Source: Hydractinia symbiolongicarpus
Lineage: Eukaryota > Cnidaria > Hydrozoa > Anthoathecata > Hydractiniidae
Reading direction: 5' to 3'
Length of the DNA stretch: 64,000 nt
Assembly: GCF_029227915.1 (NCBI RefSeq)
Contig: NC_079886.1
Span: 28,064,501-28,128,500 of the forward strand
Below, one piece after another: positions 53,286 to 64,000 of this stretch; position 1 is the first letter of the stretch, and each line of letters begins with the position of its first letter. A program made the translations under genes and the position numbers. Below the pieces are notes generated by a model. It searched no databases, was not told the origin of the DNA, and was given only the letters and a program-made list of their open reading frames with translations.

Positions 53286-53356
53286 TGAATCTCTCATTAA
53301 ACCGATGTAAGGGATACCAAACAAAAACATACAACACAGTAATATGGATTTTTAAA

Positions 53357-53660
53357 AGTCACAATTTGTATTATTCTAGTTTATAACCACTAGAACAAAA
53401 CGTCCAAAAAAATAAATATGTGCAGCAATAAAAAATAACAATAAAAGAGAAAAAAAACCTGGGATTGAAGTTGCTCACAATCTGCGTTATATTTGTACCC
53501 GCTGAAACAGAACGCTTAAAAATATAAGTATGTCCAGCAACAAATAAAAATGCAAAAAGTTTAACAAAATCGAAGGTGGCTAACAAATCTGTTAAAACTA
53601 TATACTTGCTTTGCCATACCCGAAATATAAAAGGGAAAATGGTATACCAGACATTAGAAA
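53357..53660. repeat. Degenerate minisatellite inside the Helitron-like element
   Basis: Two diverged direct repeats about 115 bp apart share a run of landmarks: TCACAATTTG then AGAACAAAACG then ATATGTGCAGCAA (from about 53358), against TCACAATCTG then GAAACAGAACG then GTATGTCCAGCAA (from about 53473). A weaker third start is at about 53578 (GGCTAACAAATCTG). Internal tandem repeats are common in non-autonomous Helitrons. A 102-codon minus-strand open frame at 53371-53679 overlies this repeat and matches nothing I recognise. Confidence 0.65.
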
Positions 53661-54181
53661 AAATCGATAAGTCACACAAATAAGGTTATTGCAAAGTTTC
53701 CACAACGTACAGCTTCTAATGCATCATACCAAATTAGCTATTTAGTCTATTGCATATAGCAATCCTTCCCAATGCGCAAACGTGCAGTGCATGATAACAA
53801 TGCAGTGTTTTCGAATTGAAGAATCGAATATTATTTTAAACGGTAACGTAACAGATGTAAACATTGATTTAACTTTGTTTACATTAAGGCTTATTATAAC
53901 GACATCAACCACTTCGTAGCGTTAAAAACAGTAACAACGAAAAAATACTTTCTACATTTTATATAAACTCTTCTCTATTATATACACGCTGTATTTTATA
54001 AGAATAGTGTTTTTTTTCGTTTCGGCCTTTATGTTCTTAGCTTTCCCTGGTGTACTTGCCCATTGTTTTGGAGAGAAAAAGGTTCAGTCATACAAATTTT
54101 TATATTAAAAGAAACAACCAAGCTTAGACATATTCTTAGGATATTCTGACCCATTGTTTAGAGTATATTCTTACAAAAAAT

Positions 54182-54219
54182 GTTAAATATGTTCAGGCTA
54201 AAGACAAAACATATTTAAC
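54182..54219. repeat. 12-bp perfect inverted repeat (hairpin)
   Basis: GTTAAATATGTT (54182-54193) and AACATATTTAAC (54208-54219) are exact reverse complements around a 14-nt loop. It lies in the noncoding interior of the Helitron-like element. Function is unknown. It could be a remnant of a smaller inserted element or a structured part of the element's transcript. Confidence 0.75.
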
Positions 54220-54225
54220 TTCATA

Positions 54226-54410
54226 TTAAAGGGAAAGTTTAGCTGGAAGCGTGTAAACGGCTTAAAAACGTCGCTTTACATTTTAGATTCTTATAAAAAT
54301 TGTGTCAAAAGAAAACGCATTTAAGCTCAAGACTCAACAAGGAACTAAAAATGTAAAGGAAAAGCTGAGCTCTGAAAGTTAAAACGGTTAAAAAAAACGT
54401 TACCCACCTA
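54226..54410. repeat. Degenerate direct repeat in the Helitron-like interior
   Basis: AAAGGGAAAGTTTAGCT then AAACGGCTTAAAAACG (from about 54228) is echoed by AAAGGAAAAGCTGAGCT then AAACGGTTAAAAAAAACG (from about 54355), an offset near 126 bp. The repeats are diverged and noncoding. Confidence 0.5.
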
Positions 54411-55237
54411 AACTTATCTCTTTACCAGATAAACTAAACAACACAACTGCCTTTCTTTGGCATTCTCAGTTAGCTAGCGTCTCTGGATAAAAGACCAATC
54501 AGTTTTTTACTTCGATTATTAAACTTCGCTTCATCCCAAAGAAAACAAATTTAAAATGTATAGCTAGCTACAATTGTCTGATACATTTCCAATCAGTTCT
54601 CTTTTTGACGTTATATTATCGTACGTTTTTCTTCTTTATAACAAATATTTCTGGCAACAACATAAACTTTTTTTATTCTCGCTCGACATCAACAGTCGCT
54701 CTACAATGACAACAGTTTTGTTCTTTACTTCTTAGATTCGAATTATCATTCGAATTCGATAGTTTTTTTAAAAGAAAGCAACTTCGGTCCCAGAACACAA
54801 AAAAGATAGAAGAAACAAATAAGCTTTAATCTAACCTCGTGATGAGTAAACCTTGTTTGAAATAACTTTTTTCAGGATTACTTTGAAAAAGAGACAACTT
54901 TCTTCGCTTCGGTTTTCAATTTTCAGTTAATAAACTTTGTATCCGTGAGATACGGCGCGCACATGGTAAACCGGGGGTAAAATTTAATTATTCTATCTTA
55001 AACGACCAGCGGGGCTTTTACAACAAAAAAACAAATAAAACCATTTGAAATTAAAATAAAAATTAGTTTTAATGAGTAAGGAAAAAGAGTTTTATTTTAA
55101 AAAAAAATAAGAAAAGAGAATTAAATATTTATATAGTAACCCCCTGATTTGCGTTTTTTTTAACTTGGTAAATTTTAGCGTAACACCACGTCGTAAGAAA
55201 GTGACCTGTGATTTGTGTGACGTGGCCTCACCGTGCG

Positions 55238-55249
55238 CACACACACACA
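55238..55249. repeat. (CA)6 microsatellite near Helitron 5' end
   Basis: Six CA units on the plus strand (GT on the element strand), about 20 nt inside the TC terminus. It follows a CpG-rich stretch with GACGTGGCCTCACCGTGCGC. It is a likely length-polymorphic site. Confidence 0.85.
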
Positions 55250-55268
55250 AGGCGTATTAATATATAGA

Positions 55269-55812
55269 TTTTGCATAATTTTTGTTCGTCGGTGACTATC
55301 TTTTCTTTCTCGATTAAGATAATTTTGTTGGTGTTATAACTAACGTTTGAAAACAATGGCTTGACAGACTTCCAGAACTTTTTATTATCAGTAATGCTTG
55401 TCATACGTAAACCCTTGAAATACGAACGTCTGGTTTTTCGTAATAAGGAAACACAGTAGTTTCTCTGTCTAGTGAAGTTGGACCAATTTTCTTTTGATCG
55501 TGATTTGTTATATATGCGACGAAGTTTGGATCTGTGCATAATAGCTTTGCGAAGCTCCTTGGTGATAAAAGGTGCGTTATTGAATCTTAGTATTTTCTTT
55601 TTCAATGGTGCAAAATGGTTTAGCGTAGACGTGATGCATAAATTGAATTGGTTAAAGTCGTAATTGTTCTCAAGTAATTTCAAAAAGTTCATTGATAATG
55701 TTCTTTCAAAATCAAAGTAGTCAATTTTGTTGTAATTTCTGTAGTGTTTCACAATTGGGTCGCCTTTAATCACGTTCATTCTCATCACACTTCCAACAAA
55801 TAAAATAAATAA
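55269..55812 (-). CDS. Retrotransposon ORF2-like fragment upstream of RT
   Basis: This is the amino-terminal remnant of the same polyprotein. It lies in a 216-codon minus-strand frame (55878-55228) whose first 22 codons are satellite and last 12 or so are the inserted element. Recognisable linker sequence between endonuclease and RT includes HFAPLKKKILRFN (88-100), PFITKELRKAIMHRSKLR (103-120), ENWSNFTRQRNYCVSLLRK (130-148) and DNKKFWKSVKPLFSN (164-178). These resemble the pre-RT region of many invertebrate LINEs. The frame runs to codon 204, where the insertion cuts codon ATC after its first base; the remaining two bases lie at 53257-53256. The satellite ATG at 55878 is fortuitous. Confidence 0.88.
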
Positions 55813-55813
55813 T

Positions 55814-55817
55814 ATTA
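55814..55817. repeat. Target-site duplication ATTA, right copy
   Basis: This is the partner of 51416-51419, at the 5'-truncated end of the LINE. The satellite resumes in the same monomer phase immediately after it. Confidence 0.7.
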
Positions 55818-58800
55818 AACTCCTTTTATTCAGCGTCTCATCAAAAATGAAATCATTTTTAAAAACTACAATTCCCATGCGTCTTAGTGGTAAAAAAATA
55901 AATTAAAAAATCGTTCGGGAAATGAGTTTACTCCCTGGGTACTTTCTTTGTATACATTCGACTATACGGGCCAAGCCCGGGATTTACGGGAAATCGCGGG
56001 TTTTTGTTTGCCGGCGATTAAACTTCTTTTATTCAGCGTCTCATCAAAAATGAAATCATTTTTGAAAACTACAAGTGTCATGCGTTTTAGTGGTGAAAAT
56101 ATAATTTAAAGAATCGTTCGGGAAATGAGTTTACTCCCTGCGTACTTTCTTTGTATACATTTGACTATACGGGCCGAGTCTGGGATTTAGGGAAATCGCG
56201 GGTTTTCGTTTGCCGGAGATTAAACTCCTTTTATTCAGCGTCTCATCAAGAATGAAATCGTTTTTGAAAACTACAAGTCTTATGCGTTTTAGTTGTAAAA
56301 AATTAATTTAAAAAATCGTTTGGGAAATGAGTTTACTCCCAGTTTACTTTCTTTCTATACATTCGACTATACGGGTCAAGCCCGGGATTAACGGGAACTC
56401 CCGGGTTTTCGTTTGCCGGCGATTAAACTCCTTTTATTCAGCGTCTCATCAAAAATGAAATCATTTTTGAAAACTACAAGTCTCATGCGTCTTAGTGGTA
56501 AAAAAATAATTTAAAAAATCGTTCGGGAAATGAGTTTACTCCCTGGGTACTTTCTTTCTATACATTCGACTATACGGGTCAAGCCCGGGATTTACGGGAA
56601 CTCCCGGGTTTTCGTTTGCCGGCGATTAAACTCTTTTTATTCAGCGTCTCATCAAAAATGAAATCATTTTTGAAAACTACAAGTCTCATGCGTTTTAGTG
56701 ATGAAAAAATAATTTAAAAAATCGTTCGGAAAATGAGTTTACTCCCTGGGTACTTTCTTTGTATACATTCGACTATACGGGCCGAGTCCGGGATATACGG
56801 GAAAGCGCGGGTTTTCGTTTGCCGGCGATTAAACTCCTTTTATTCAGCGTCTCATCAAAAATGAAATCATTTTTGAAAACTACAAGACTCATGCGTTTTA
56901 GTGGTGAAAATATAATTTAAAGAATCGTTCGAGAAATGAGTTTATTCCCTGCGTACTTTCTTTGTATACATTCGACTATACCGGCCGGTTCCGGGATTTA
57001 GGGTAAATCGCGGGTTTTCGTTTGCCGGAGATTAAACTCCTTTTATTCATCGTCTCATCAAAAATGAAATCAGTTTTCAAAACTACAAGTCTTATGCGTT
57101 TTAGTGGTGGAAAAATGATTTAAAGAATCGTTCTGGAAATGAGTTTACTCCCTGGGTACTTTCTTTGTATACTTTTGACTATACGGGCCGAGTCCGGGAT
57201 TTACGGGAAATCGTGGGTTTTCGTTTGCCGGCGATTAAACTCCTTTTATTTAGTGTCTCATCAAAAATGAAATCATATTTGAAAACTACAAGTCTCATGC
57301 GTCTTAGTGGTAAAAAAATAATTTAAAAAATCGTTCGGGAAATGAGTTTACTCCCTGGGTACTTTCTTTGTATACATTCGACTATACGGGCCAAGCCCGG
57401 GATTTACGGGAAATCGCGGGTTTTCGTTTGCCGGCGATTAAACTCCTTTTATTCAGCGTCTCATCAAAAATGAAATCATACTTGAAAACTACAAGTCTCA
57501 TGCGTTTTAGTGGTAAAAAAATAATTTAAAAATCGTTCGGGAAATGAGTTTACTCCCTGGGTACTTTCTTTGTATACATTCGACTATACGGGCCAAGCCC
57601 GGGATTTACGGGAAATCGCGGGTTTTCGTTTGCCAGCGATTAAACTTCTTTTATTCAGCGTCTCATCAAAAATGAAATCATTTTTGAAAACTACAACACT
57701 CATGCGTTTTAGTGGTGAAAATATAATTTAAAGAATCGTTCGGGAAATGAGTTTATTCCCTGCGTACTTTCTTTGTATACATTCGACTATACCGGCCGGT
57801 TCCGGGATTTAGGGTAAATCGCGGGTTTTCGTTTGCCGGAGATTAAACTCCTTTTATTCATCGTCTCATCAAAAATGAAATCAGTTTTGAAAACTACAAG
57901 TCTTATGCGTTTTAGTGGTGGAAAAATGATTTAAAGAATCGTTCGGGAAATGAGTTTACTCCCTGGGTACTTTCTTTGTATACTTTTGACTATAAGGGCT
58001 GAGTCCGGGATTTACGGGAAATCGCGGGTTTTCGTTTGCCGGCGATTAAACTCCTTTTATTCAGCGTCTCATCAAAAATGAAATCATATTTGAAAACTAC
58101 AAGTCTCATGCGTCTTAGTGGTAAAAAAATAATTTAAAAAATCGTTCGGGAAATGAGTTTACTCCCTGGGTACTTTCTTTGTATACATTCGACTATACGG
58201 GCCAAGCCCGGGATTTACGGGAAATCGCGGGTTTTCGTTTGCCGGCGATTAAACTTCTTTTATTCAGCGTCTTGTCAAAAATGAAATTATTTTTGAAAAC
58301 TACAAGTCTCATGCGTTTTAGTGGTGAAAAATAATTTAAAGAATCGTTCGGGAAATGAGTTTACTCCCTGCGTACTTTCTTTGTATACATTTGACTATAC
58401 GGGCCGAGTCTGGGATTTACGGGAAATCGCGGGTTTTCGTTTGCCGGAGATTAAACTCCTTTTATTCAGCGTCTCATCAAGAATGAAATCGTTTTTGAAA
58501 ACTACAAGTCTTATGCGATTTAGTGGTAAAAAAATAATTTAAAAAATCGTTCGGGAAATGAGTTTACTCCCAGTTTACTTTCTTTCTATACATTCAACTA
58601 TACGGGTCAAGCCCGGGATTTACGGGAACTCCCGGGTTTTCGTTTGCCGGCGATTAAACTCCTTTTATTCAGCGTCTCATCAAAAATGAAATCATTTTTG
58701 AAAACTACAAGTCTCATGCGTTTTAGTGGTGAAAAAATAATTTAAAAAATCGTTCGGAAAATGAGTTTACTCCCTGGGTACTTTCTTTGTATACATTCGA

Positions 58801-58899
58801 CTATACGGGCCGAGTCCGGGATATACGGGAAAGCGCGGGTTTTCGTTTGCCGGCGATTAAACTCCTTTTATTCAGCGTCTCAACAAAAATGAAATCAGT

Positions 58900-61800
58900 T
58901 TTGAAAACTACAAGTCTCATGCGTCTTAGTGGTAAAAAAATAATTTAAAAAATCGTTCGGGAAATGAGTTTACTCCCAGTTTACTTTCTTTGTATACATT
59001 CGACTATACGACCGAGTCCGGGATATACGGGAAAGCGCGGGTTTTCGTTTGCCGGCGATTAAACTCCTTTTATTCAGCGTCTCATCAAAAATGAAATCAT
59101 TTTTAAAAACTACAAGTCTCATGCGTCCTAGTGGTAACAAAATAATTTAAAAAATCGTTCGGGAAATGAGTTTACTCCCTGGGTACTTTCTTTGTATACA
59201 TTCGACTATACGGGCCAAGCCCGGGATTTACAGGAAATGGCGGGTTCTCGTTTGCCGGCGATTAAACTTCTTTTATTCAGCGTCTCATCAAAAATGAAAT
59301 CATTTTTGAAAACTACAAGTGTCATGCGTTTTAGTGGTGAAAATATAATTTAAAGAATCGTTCCGGAAATGAGTTTACTCCCTGCGTACTTTCTTTGTAT
59401 ACTTTTGACTATACGGGCCGGTTCCGGGATTTAGGGGAAATCGCGGGTTTTCGTTTGCCGGAGATTAAACTCCTTTTATTCAGCGTCTCATCAAAAATGA
59501 AATCATTTTTGAAAACTACAAGTCTCATGCGTTTTAGTGGTGAAAAAATAATTTAAAGAATCCTTCGGGAAATGAGTTTACTCCCTGGGTACTTTCTTTG
59601 TATACATTCGACTAAACGGGCCAAGCCCGGGACTTACGGGAAATGGCGGGTTTTTGTTTGCCGGCGATTACACTTCTTTTATTCAGCGTCTCATCAAAAA
59701 CGAAATTATTTTTAAAAACTACAAGTCTCATGCGTTTTAGTGGTGAAAAATAATTTAAGGAATCGTTCGGGAAATGAGTTTACTCCCTGCGTACTTTCTT
59801 TGTATAATTTTCACTATACGAGCCGAGTCTGGGATTTACGGGAAATCGCGGGTTTTCGTTTGCCGGAGATTAAACTCCTTTTATTCAGCGTCTCATCAAG
59901 AATGAAATCGTTTTTGAAAACTACAAGTCTCATGCGTTTTAGTGGTGAAAAAATAATTTAAAAAATCGTTCGGGAAATGAGTTTACTCCCTGGGTACTTT
60001 CTTTGTATACATTCGACTATACGGGCCAAGCCCGGGATTTACGGGAAATCGCGGGTTTTCGTTTGCCGGCGATTAAACTTCTTTTATTCAGCGTCTCATC
60101 AAAAATGAAATTATTTTTGAAAACTACAAGTCTCATGCGTTTTAGTGGTGAAAAATAATTTAAAGAATCGTTCGGGAAATGAGTTTATTCCCTGCGTACT
60201 TTCTTTGTATACATTTGACTATACGGGCCGAGTCTGGGATTTGCGGGAAATCGCGGGTTTTCATTTGCCGGCGATTAAACTCCTTTTATTCAGCGTCTCA
60301 ACAAAAATGAAATCAGTTTTGAAAACTACAAGTCTCATGCGTCTTAGTGGTAAAAAAATAATTTAAAAAATCGTTCGGGAAATGAGTTTACTCCCAGTTT
60401 ACTTTCTTTGTATACATTCGACTATACGGCCGAGTCCGGGATATACGGGAAAGCGCGGGTTTTCGTTTGCCGGCGATTAAACTCCTTTTATTCAGCGTCT
60501 CATCAAGAATGAAATCATTTTTAAAAACTACAAGTCTCATGCGTTTTAGTGGTGAAAAAATAATTTAAAAAATCGTTCGGGAAATGAGTTTACTCCCTGG
60601 GTACTTTCTTTGTATACATTCAACTATACGGGTCAAGCCCGGGATTTACGGGAACTCCCGGGTTTTCGTTTGCCGGCGATTAAACTCCTTTTATTCAGCG
60701 TCTCATCAAAAATGAAATCATTTTTGAAAACTACAAGTCTCATGCGTTTTAGTGGTGAAAAAATAATTTAAAAAATCGTTCGGAAAATGAGTTTACTCCC
60801 TGGGTACTTTCTTTGTATACATTCGACTATACGGGCCGAGTCCGGGATATACGGGAAAGCGCGGGTTTTCGTTTGCCGGCGATTAAACTCCTTTTATTCA
60901 GCGTCTCAACAAAAATGAAATCAGTTTTGAAAACTACAAGTCTCATGCGTCTTAGTGGTAAAAAAATAATTTAAAAAATCGTTCGGGAAATGAGTTTACT
61001 CCCAGTTTACTTTCTTTGTATACATTCGACTATACGGCCGAGTCCGGGATATACGGGAAAGCGCGGGTTTTCGTTTGCCGGCGATTAAACTCCTTTTATT
61101 CAGCGTCTCATCAAAAATGAAATCATTTTTAAAAACTACAAGTCTCATGCGTCCTAGTGGTAACAAAATAATTTAAAAAATCGTTCGGGAAATGAGTTTA
61201 CTCCCTGGGTACTTTCTTTGTATACATTCGACTATACGGGCCAAGCCCGGGATTTACGGAAAATGGCGGGTTCTCGTTTGCCGGCGATTAAACTTCTTTT
61301 ATTCAGCGTCTCATCAAAAATGAAATCATTTTTGAAAACTACAAGTGTCATGCGTTTTAGTAGTGAAAATATAATTTAAAGAATCGTTCCGGAAATGAGT
61401 TTACTCCCTGCGTACTTTCTTTGTATACTTTTGACTATACGGGCCGGTTCCGGGATTTAGGGGAAATCGCGGGTTTTCGTTTGCCGGAGATTAAACTCCT
61501 TTTATTCAGCGTCTCATCAAAAATTAAATCATTTTTGAAAACTACAAGTCTCATGCGTTTTAGTGGTGAAAAAATAATTTAAAGAATCCTTCGGGAAATG
61601 AGTTTACTCCCTGGGTACTTTCTTTGTATACATTCGACTATACGGGCCAAGCCCGGGATTTACGTGAAATCGCGGGTTTTCGTTTGCCGGCGATTAAACT
61701 TCTTTTATTCAGCGTCTCATCAAAAATGAAATTATTTTTGAAAACTACAAGTCTCATGCGTTTTAGTGGTGAAAAATAATTTAAAGAATCGTTCGGGAAA

Positions 61801-64000
61801 TGAGTTTACTCCCTGCGTACTTTCTTTGTATACATTTGACTATACGGGCCGAGTCTGGGATTTACGGGAAATCGCGGGTTTTTGTTTGCCGGCGATTAAA
61901 CTCCTTTTATTCAGCGTCTCAACAAAAATGAAATCAGTTTTGAAAACTACAAGTCTCATGCGTCTTAGTGGTAAAAAAATAATTTAAAAAATCGTTCGGG
62001 AAATGAGTTTACTCCCAGTTTACTTTCTTTCTATACATTCGACTATGCGGGTTAAGCCCGGGATTTACGGGAACTCCCGGGTTTTCGTTTGCCGGCGATT
62101 AAACTCTTTTTATTCAGCGTCTCATCAAAAATGAAATCAGTTTTGAAAACTACAAGTCTCATGTGTTTTAGTGGTGAAAAAATAATTTAAAAAATCGTTC
62201 GGAAAATGAGTTTACTCCCTGGGTACTTTCTTTGTATACATTCGACTATACGGCCGAGTCCGAGATATACGGGAAAGCGCAGGTTTTCGTTTGCCGGCGA
62301 TTAAACTCCTTTTATTCAGCGTCTCATCAAAAATGAAATCATTTTTAAAAACTACAAGTCTCATGCGTCCTAGTGGTAAAAAAATAATTTAAAAAATCGT
62401 TCGGGAAATGAGTTTACTCCCTGGGTACTTTCTTTGTATACATTCGACTATACGGGCCAAGCCCGGGATTTACGGGAAATCGCGGGTTTTCGTTTGCCGG
62501 CGATTAAACTTCTTTTATTCAGCGTCTCATCAAAAATGAAATCATTTTTGAAAACTACAAGTGTCATGCGTTTTAGTGGTGAAAATATAATTTAAAGAAT
62601 CGTTCGGGAAATGAGTTTACTCCCTGCGTACTTTCTTTGTATACTTTTGACTATACGGGCCGGTTCCGGGATTTAGGGGAAATCGCGGGTTTTCGTTTGC
62701 CGGAGATTAAACTCCTTTTATTCAGCGTCTCATCAAAAACGAAATTATTTTTAAAAACTACAAGTCTCATGCGTTTTAGTAATGAAAAATAATTTAAGGA
62801 ATCGTTCGGGAAATGAGTTTACTCCCTGGGTACTTTCTTTGTATACATTCGACTATACGGGCCAAGCCCGGGATTTACGGGAAATCGCGGGTTTTCGTTT
62901 GCCGGCGATTAAACTCCTTTTATTCAGCGTCTCAACAAAAATGAAATCAGTTTTGAAAACTACAAGTCTCATGCGTCTTAGTGGTAAAAAAATAATTTAA
63001 AAAATCGTTCGGGAAATGAGTTTACTCCCAGTTTACTTTCTTTGTATACATTCGACTATACGGCCGAGTCCGGGATATACGGGAAAGCGCGGGTTTTCGT
63101 TTGCCGGCGATTAAACTCCTTTTATTCAGCGTCTCAACAAAAATGAAATCAGTTTTGAAAACTACAAGTCTCATGCGTCTTAGTGGTAAAAAAATAATTT
63201 AAAAAATCGTTCGGGAAATGAGTTTACTCCCAGTTTACTTTCTTTGTATACATTCGACTATACGGCCGAGTCCGGGATATACGGGAAAGCGCGGGTTTTC
63301 GTTTGCCGGCGATTAAACTCCTTTTATTCAGCGTCTCATCAAAAATGAAATCATTTTTAAAAACTACAAGTCTCATGCGTCCTAGTGGTAACAAAATAAT
63401 TTAAAAAATCGTTCGGGAAATGAGTTTACTCCCTGGGTACTTTCTTTGTATACATTCGACTATACGGGCCAAGCCCGGGATTTACGGAAAATGGCGGGTT
63501 CTCGTTTGCCGGCGATTAAACTTCTTTTATTCAGCGTCTCATCAAAAATGAAATCATTTTTGAAAACTACAAGTGTCATGCGTTTTAGTAGTGAAAATAT
63601 AATTTAAAGAATCGTTCCGGAAATGAGTTTACTCCCTGCGTACTTTCTTTGTATACTTTTGACTATACGGGCCGGTTCCGGGATTTAGGGGAAATCGCGG
63701 GTTTTCGTTTGCCGGAGATTAAACTCCTTTTATTCAGCGTCTCATCAAAAATTAAATCATTTTTGAAAACTACAAGTCTCATGCGTTTTAGTGGTGAAAA
63801 AATAATTTAAAGAATCCTTCGGGAAATGAGTTTACTCCCTGGGTACTTTCTTTGTATACATTCGACTATACGGGCCAAGCCCGGGATTTACGTGAAATCG
63901 CGGGTTTTCGTTTGCCGGCGATTAAACTTCTTTTATTCAGCGTCTCATCAAAAATGAAATTATTTTTGAAAACTACAAGTCTCATGCGTTTTAGTGGTGA
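58900..64000. repeat. Higher-order repeat, 2026/2228-bp period
   Basis: The rare variant GTCCTAGTGGTAACAAAAT recurs at 59135, 61161 and 63389 (spacings 2026 and 2228 bp). It is accompanied by GGAAATGGCGGGTTCTCG, CGTTCCGGAAATGAG and GCGTCTCAACAAAAATG. The difference of 202 bp is one extra monomer in the second unit. The third copy is cut by the window end. Between 55.8 and 58.9 kb the monomers resemble those of the 19-22 kb block (TAGGGTAAATCGC, GTGGTGGAAAAATG). Confidence 0.88.

Larger units (their letters stand above)
53258..55268 (-). mobile_element. Non-autonomous Helitron-like element (2011 bp)
   Basis: Read on the minus strand the element starts TCTATATATTAATACGCC (from 55268) and ends ATTCAGCTAG (at 53258). 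It lies between A (55269) and T (53257) with no target duplication. TC start, CTAG end and A/T insertion are the hallmarks of Helitrons. A short hairpin (GTGG 53272-53275 with CCAC 53282-53285) lies 10 nt before the CTAG, the usual distance, although a 4-bp stem is weak. Removing the element leaves the retrotransposon codon ATC intact and in frame, which fixes both ends to the base. It encodes no Rep or helicase, so it would depend on an autonomous relative. No known family is assigned. The interior 53680-55230 is AT-rich with no supportable gene. Confidence 0.82.
51420..55813 (-). mobile_element. 5'-truncated non-LTR (LINE) retrotransposon, split by a second element
   Basis: A 4394-bp non-satellite block lies inside a single satellite monomer. 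The LINE itself is the two outer parts, 51420-53257 and 55269-55813 (2383 bp in all), transcribed on the minus strand. It retains the end of the linker that follows the endonuclease, the full reverse transcriptase, a C-terminal domain and a 3' untranslated region. The endonuclease and anything upstream are absent, as expected for incomplete reverse transcription. It is flanked by ATTA at 51416-51419 and 55814-55817. It cannot move by itself. The clade (CR1, L2 or Jockey-like) cannot be fixed by eye. Confidence 0.93.
55814..64000. repeat. 203-bp satellite array, right block
   Basis: The same satellite resumes at ATTAAACTCC, exactly where the left block stops inside a monomer, in the same orientation, and runs to the window end. 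About 40 monomers of the same subtypes are present (A, B, C, D, E). Interrupted and resumed monomer halves fit together, so the two blocks are one array split by an insertion. The array continues past base 64000. No genes or other features are seen apart from the local higher-order periodicity listed separately. Confidence 0.98.

Noticed and set aside
53371-53679. 102-codon minus-strand open frame in the Helitron-like element
   Set aside because: It is rich in F, Y and I as expected of translated AT-rich DNA, overlies a degenerate tandem repeat, and has no recognisable motif.
53258-55268. Intron or DNA transposon with terminal inverted repeats in place of a Helitron
   Set aside because: The minus-strand ends are TC at the start and CTAG at the end, not GT and AG splice sites in the required places. 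I found no terminal inverted repeats and no target duplication.

Overview
This window is almost entirely tandemly repeated satellite DNA from a eukaryote, interrupted once by a 4.4-kb nested transposon insertion. The satellite monomer is about 203 bp (counted between successive occurrences of GAAATGAG, for example at 1, 204, 407 and 610). All monomers lie head to tail in the same orientation, and the array runs off both ends of the window, with roughly 290 monomers in total. The monomer has an AT-rich part and a CpG-rich core with regularly spaced GGG triplets. At least five subtypes can be told apart, mainly by a short variable box about 50 to 100 bases into the monomer. I call them A (CCGAGTCCGGGATTTAC), B (TCAAGCCCGGG then AACTCCCGGG), C (GGGATATAC then AAAGCGCGGG), D (CCGGTTCCGGGATTTAG) and E (CCAAGCCCGGG). 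There is also a 174-bp short form (S) and a 263-bp long form.

The array is a patchwork of local higher-order repeats (HORs). 1016-7133 holds three copies of a 10 to 11 monomer HOR. 8.8-10.9 kb has a 1013-bp (5-mer) periodicity. 11.5-15.1 kb is a 1819-bp (9-mer) duplication. 16.2-19.0 kb has 1215-bp and 606-bp periodicities. 19.7-26.7 kb is a 3449-bp (17-mer) duplication that is almost perfect. 28.0-30.85 kb is a 1418-bp (7-mer) duplication. 31423-37484 is a three-copy HOR (1480, 2291 and 2291 bp) tagged by a 263-bp monomer. 38.2-43.4 kb has 2275-bp and 810-bp duplications. 45.4-47.0 kb has a 1624-bp (8-mer) period. 58.9-64.0 kb has a 2026/2228-bp period. No single HOR dominates, so this looks like actively rearranging satellite such as pericentromeric or centromeric heterochromatin. 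That location is inference, not shown by the sequence.

At 51420-55813 a 5'-truncated non-LTR (LINE-type) retrotransposon on the minus strand sits inside one satellite monomer and is flanked by ATTA on both sides. Its reverse-transcriptase coding region is split by a 2011-bp element (53258-55268) with Helitron features: it begins TC, ends CTAG, is inserted exactly between A and T, and has no target duplication. Removing it on paper rejoins the retrotransposon reading frame exactly. The order of events is therefore satellite, then LINE, then Helitron.

There are no host protein-coding genes, rRNA genes, tRNA genes or CRISPR arrays that I can support. The many 60 to 86 codon open frames in the array are by-products of the satellite. 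The LINE C-terminus (a W followed by a C-x-C-x2-C motif, ending in an aromatic residue) and the AT-rich flanks suggest an invertebrate, possibly a cnidarian such as a hydrozoan. This rests on recalled family resemblance only and is low confidence.
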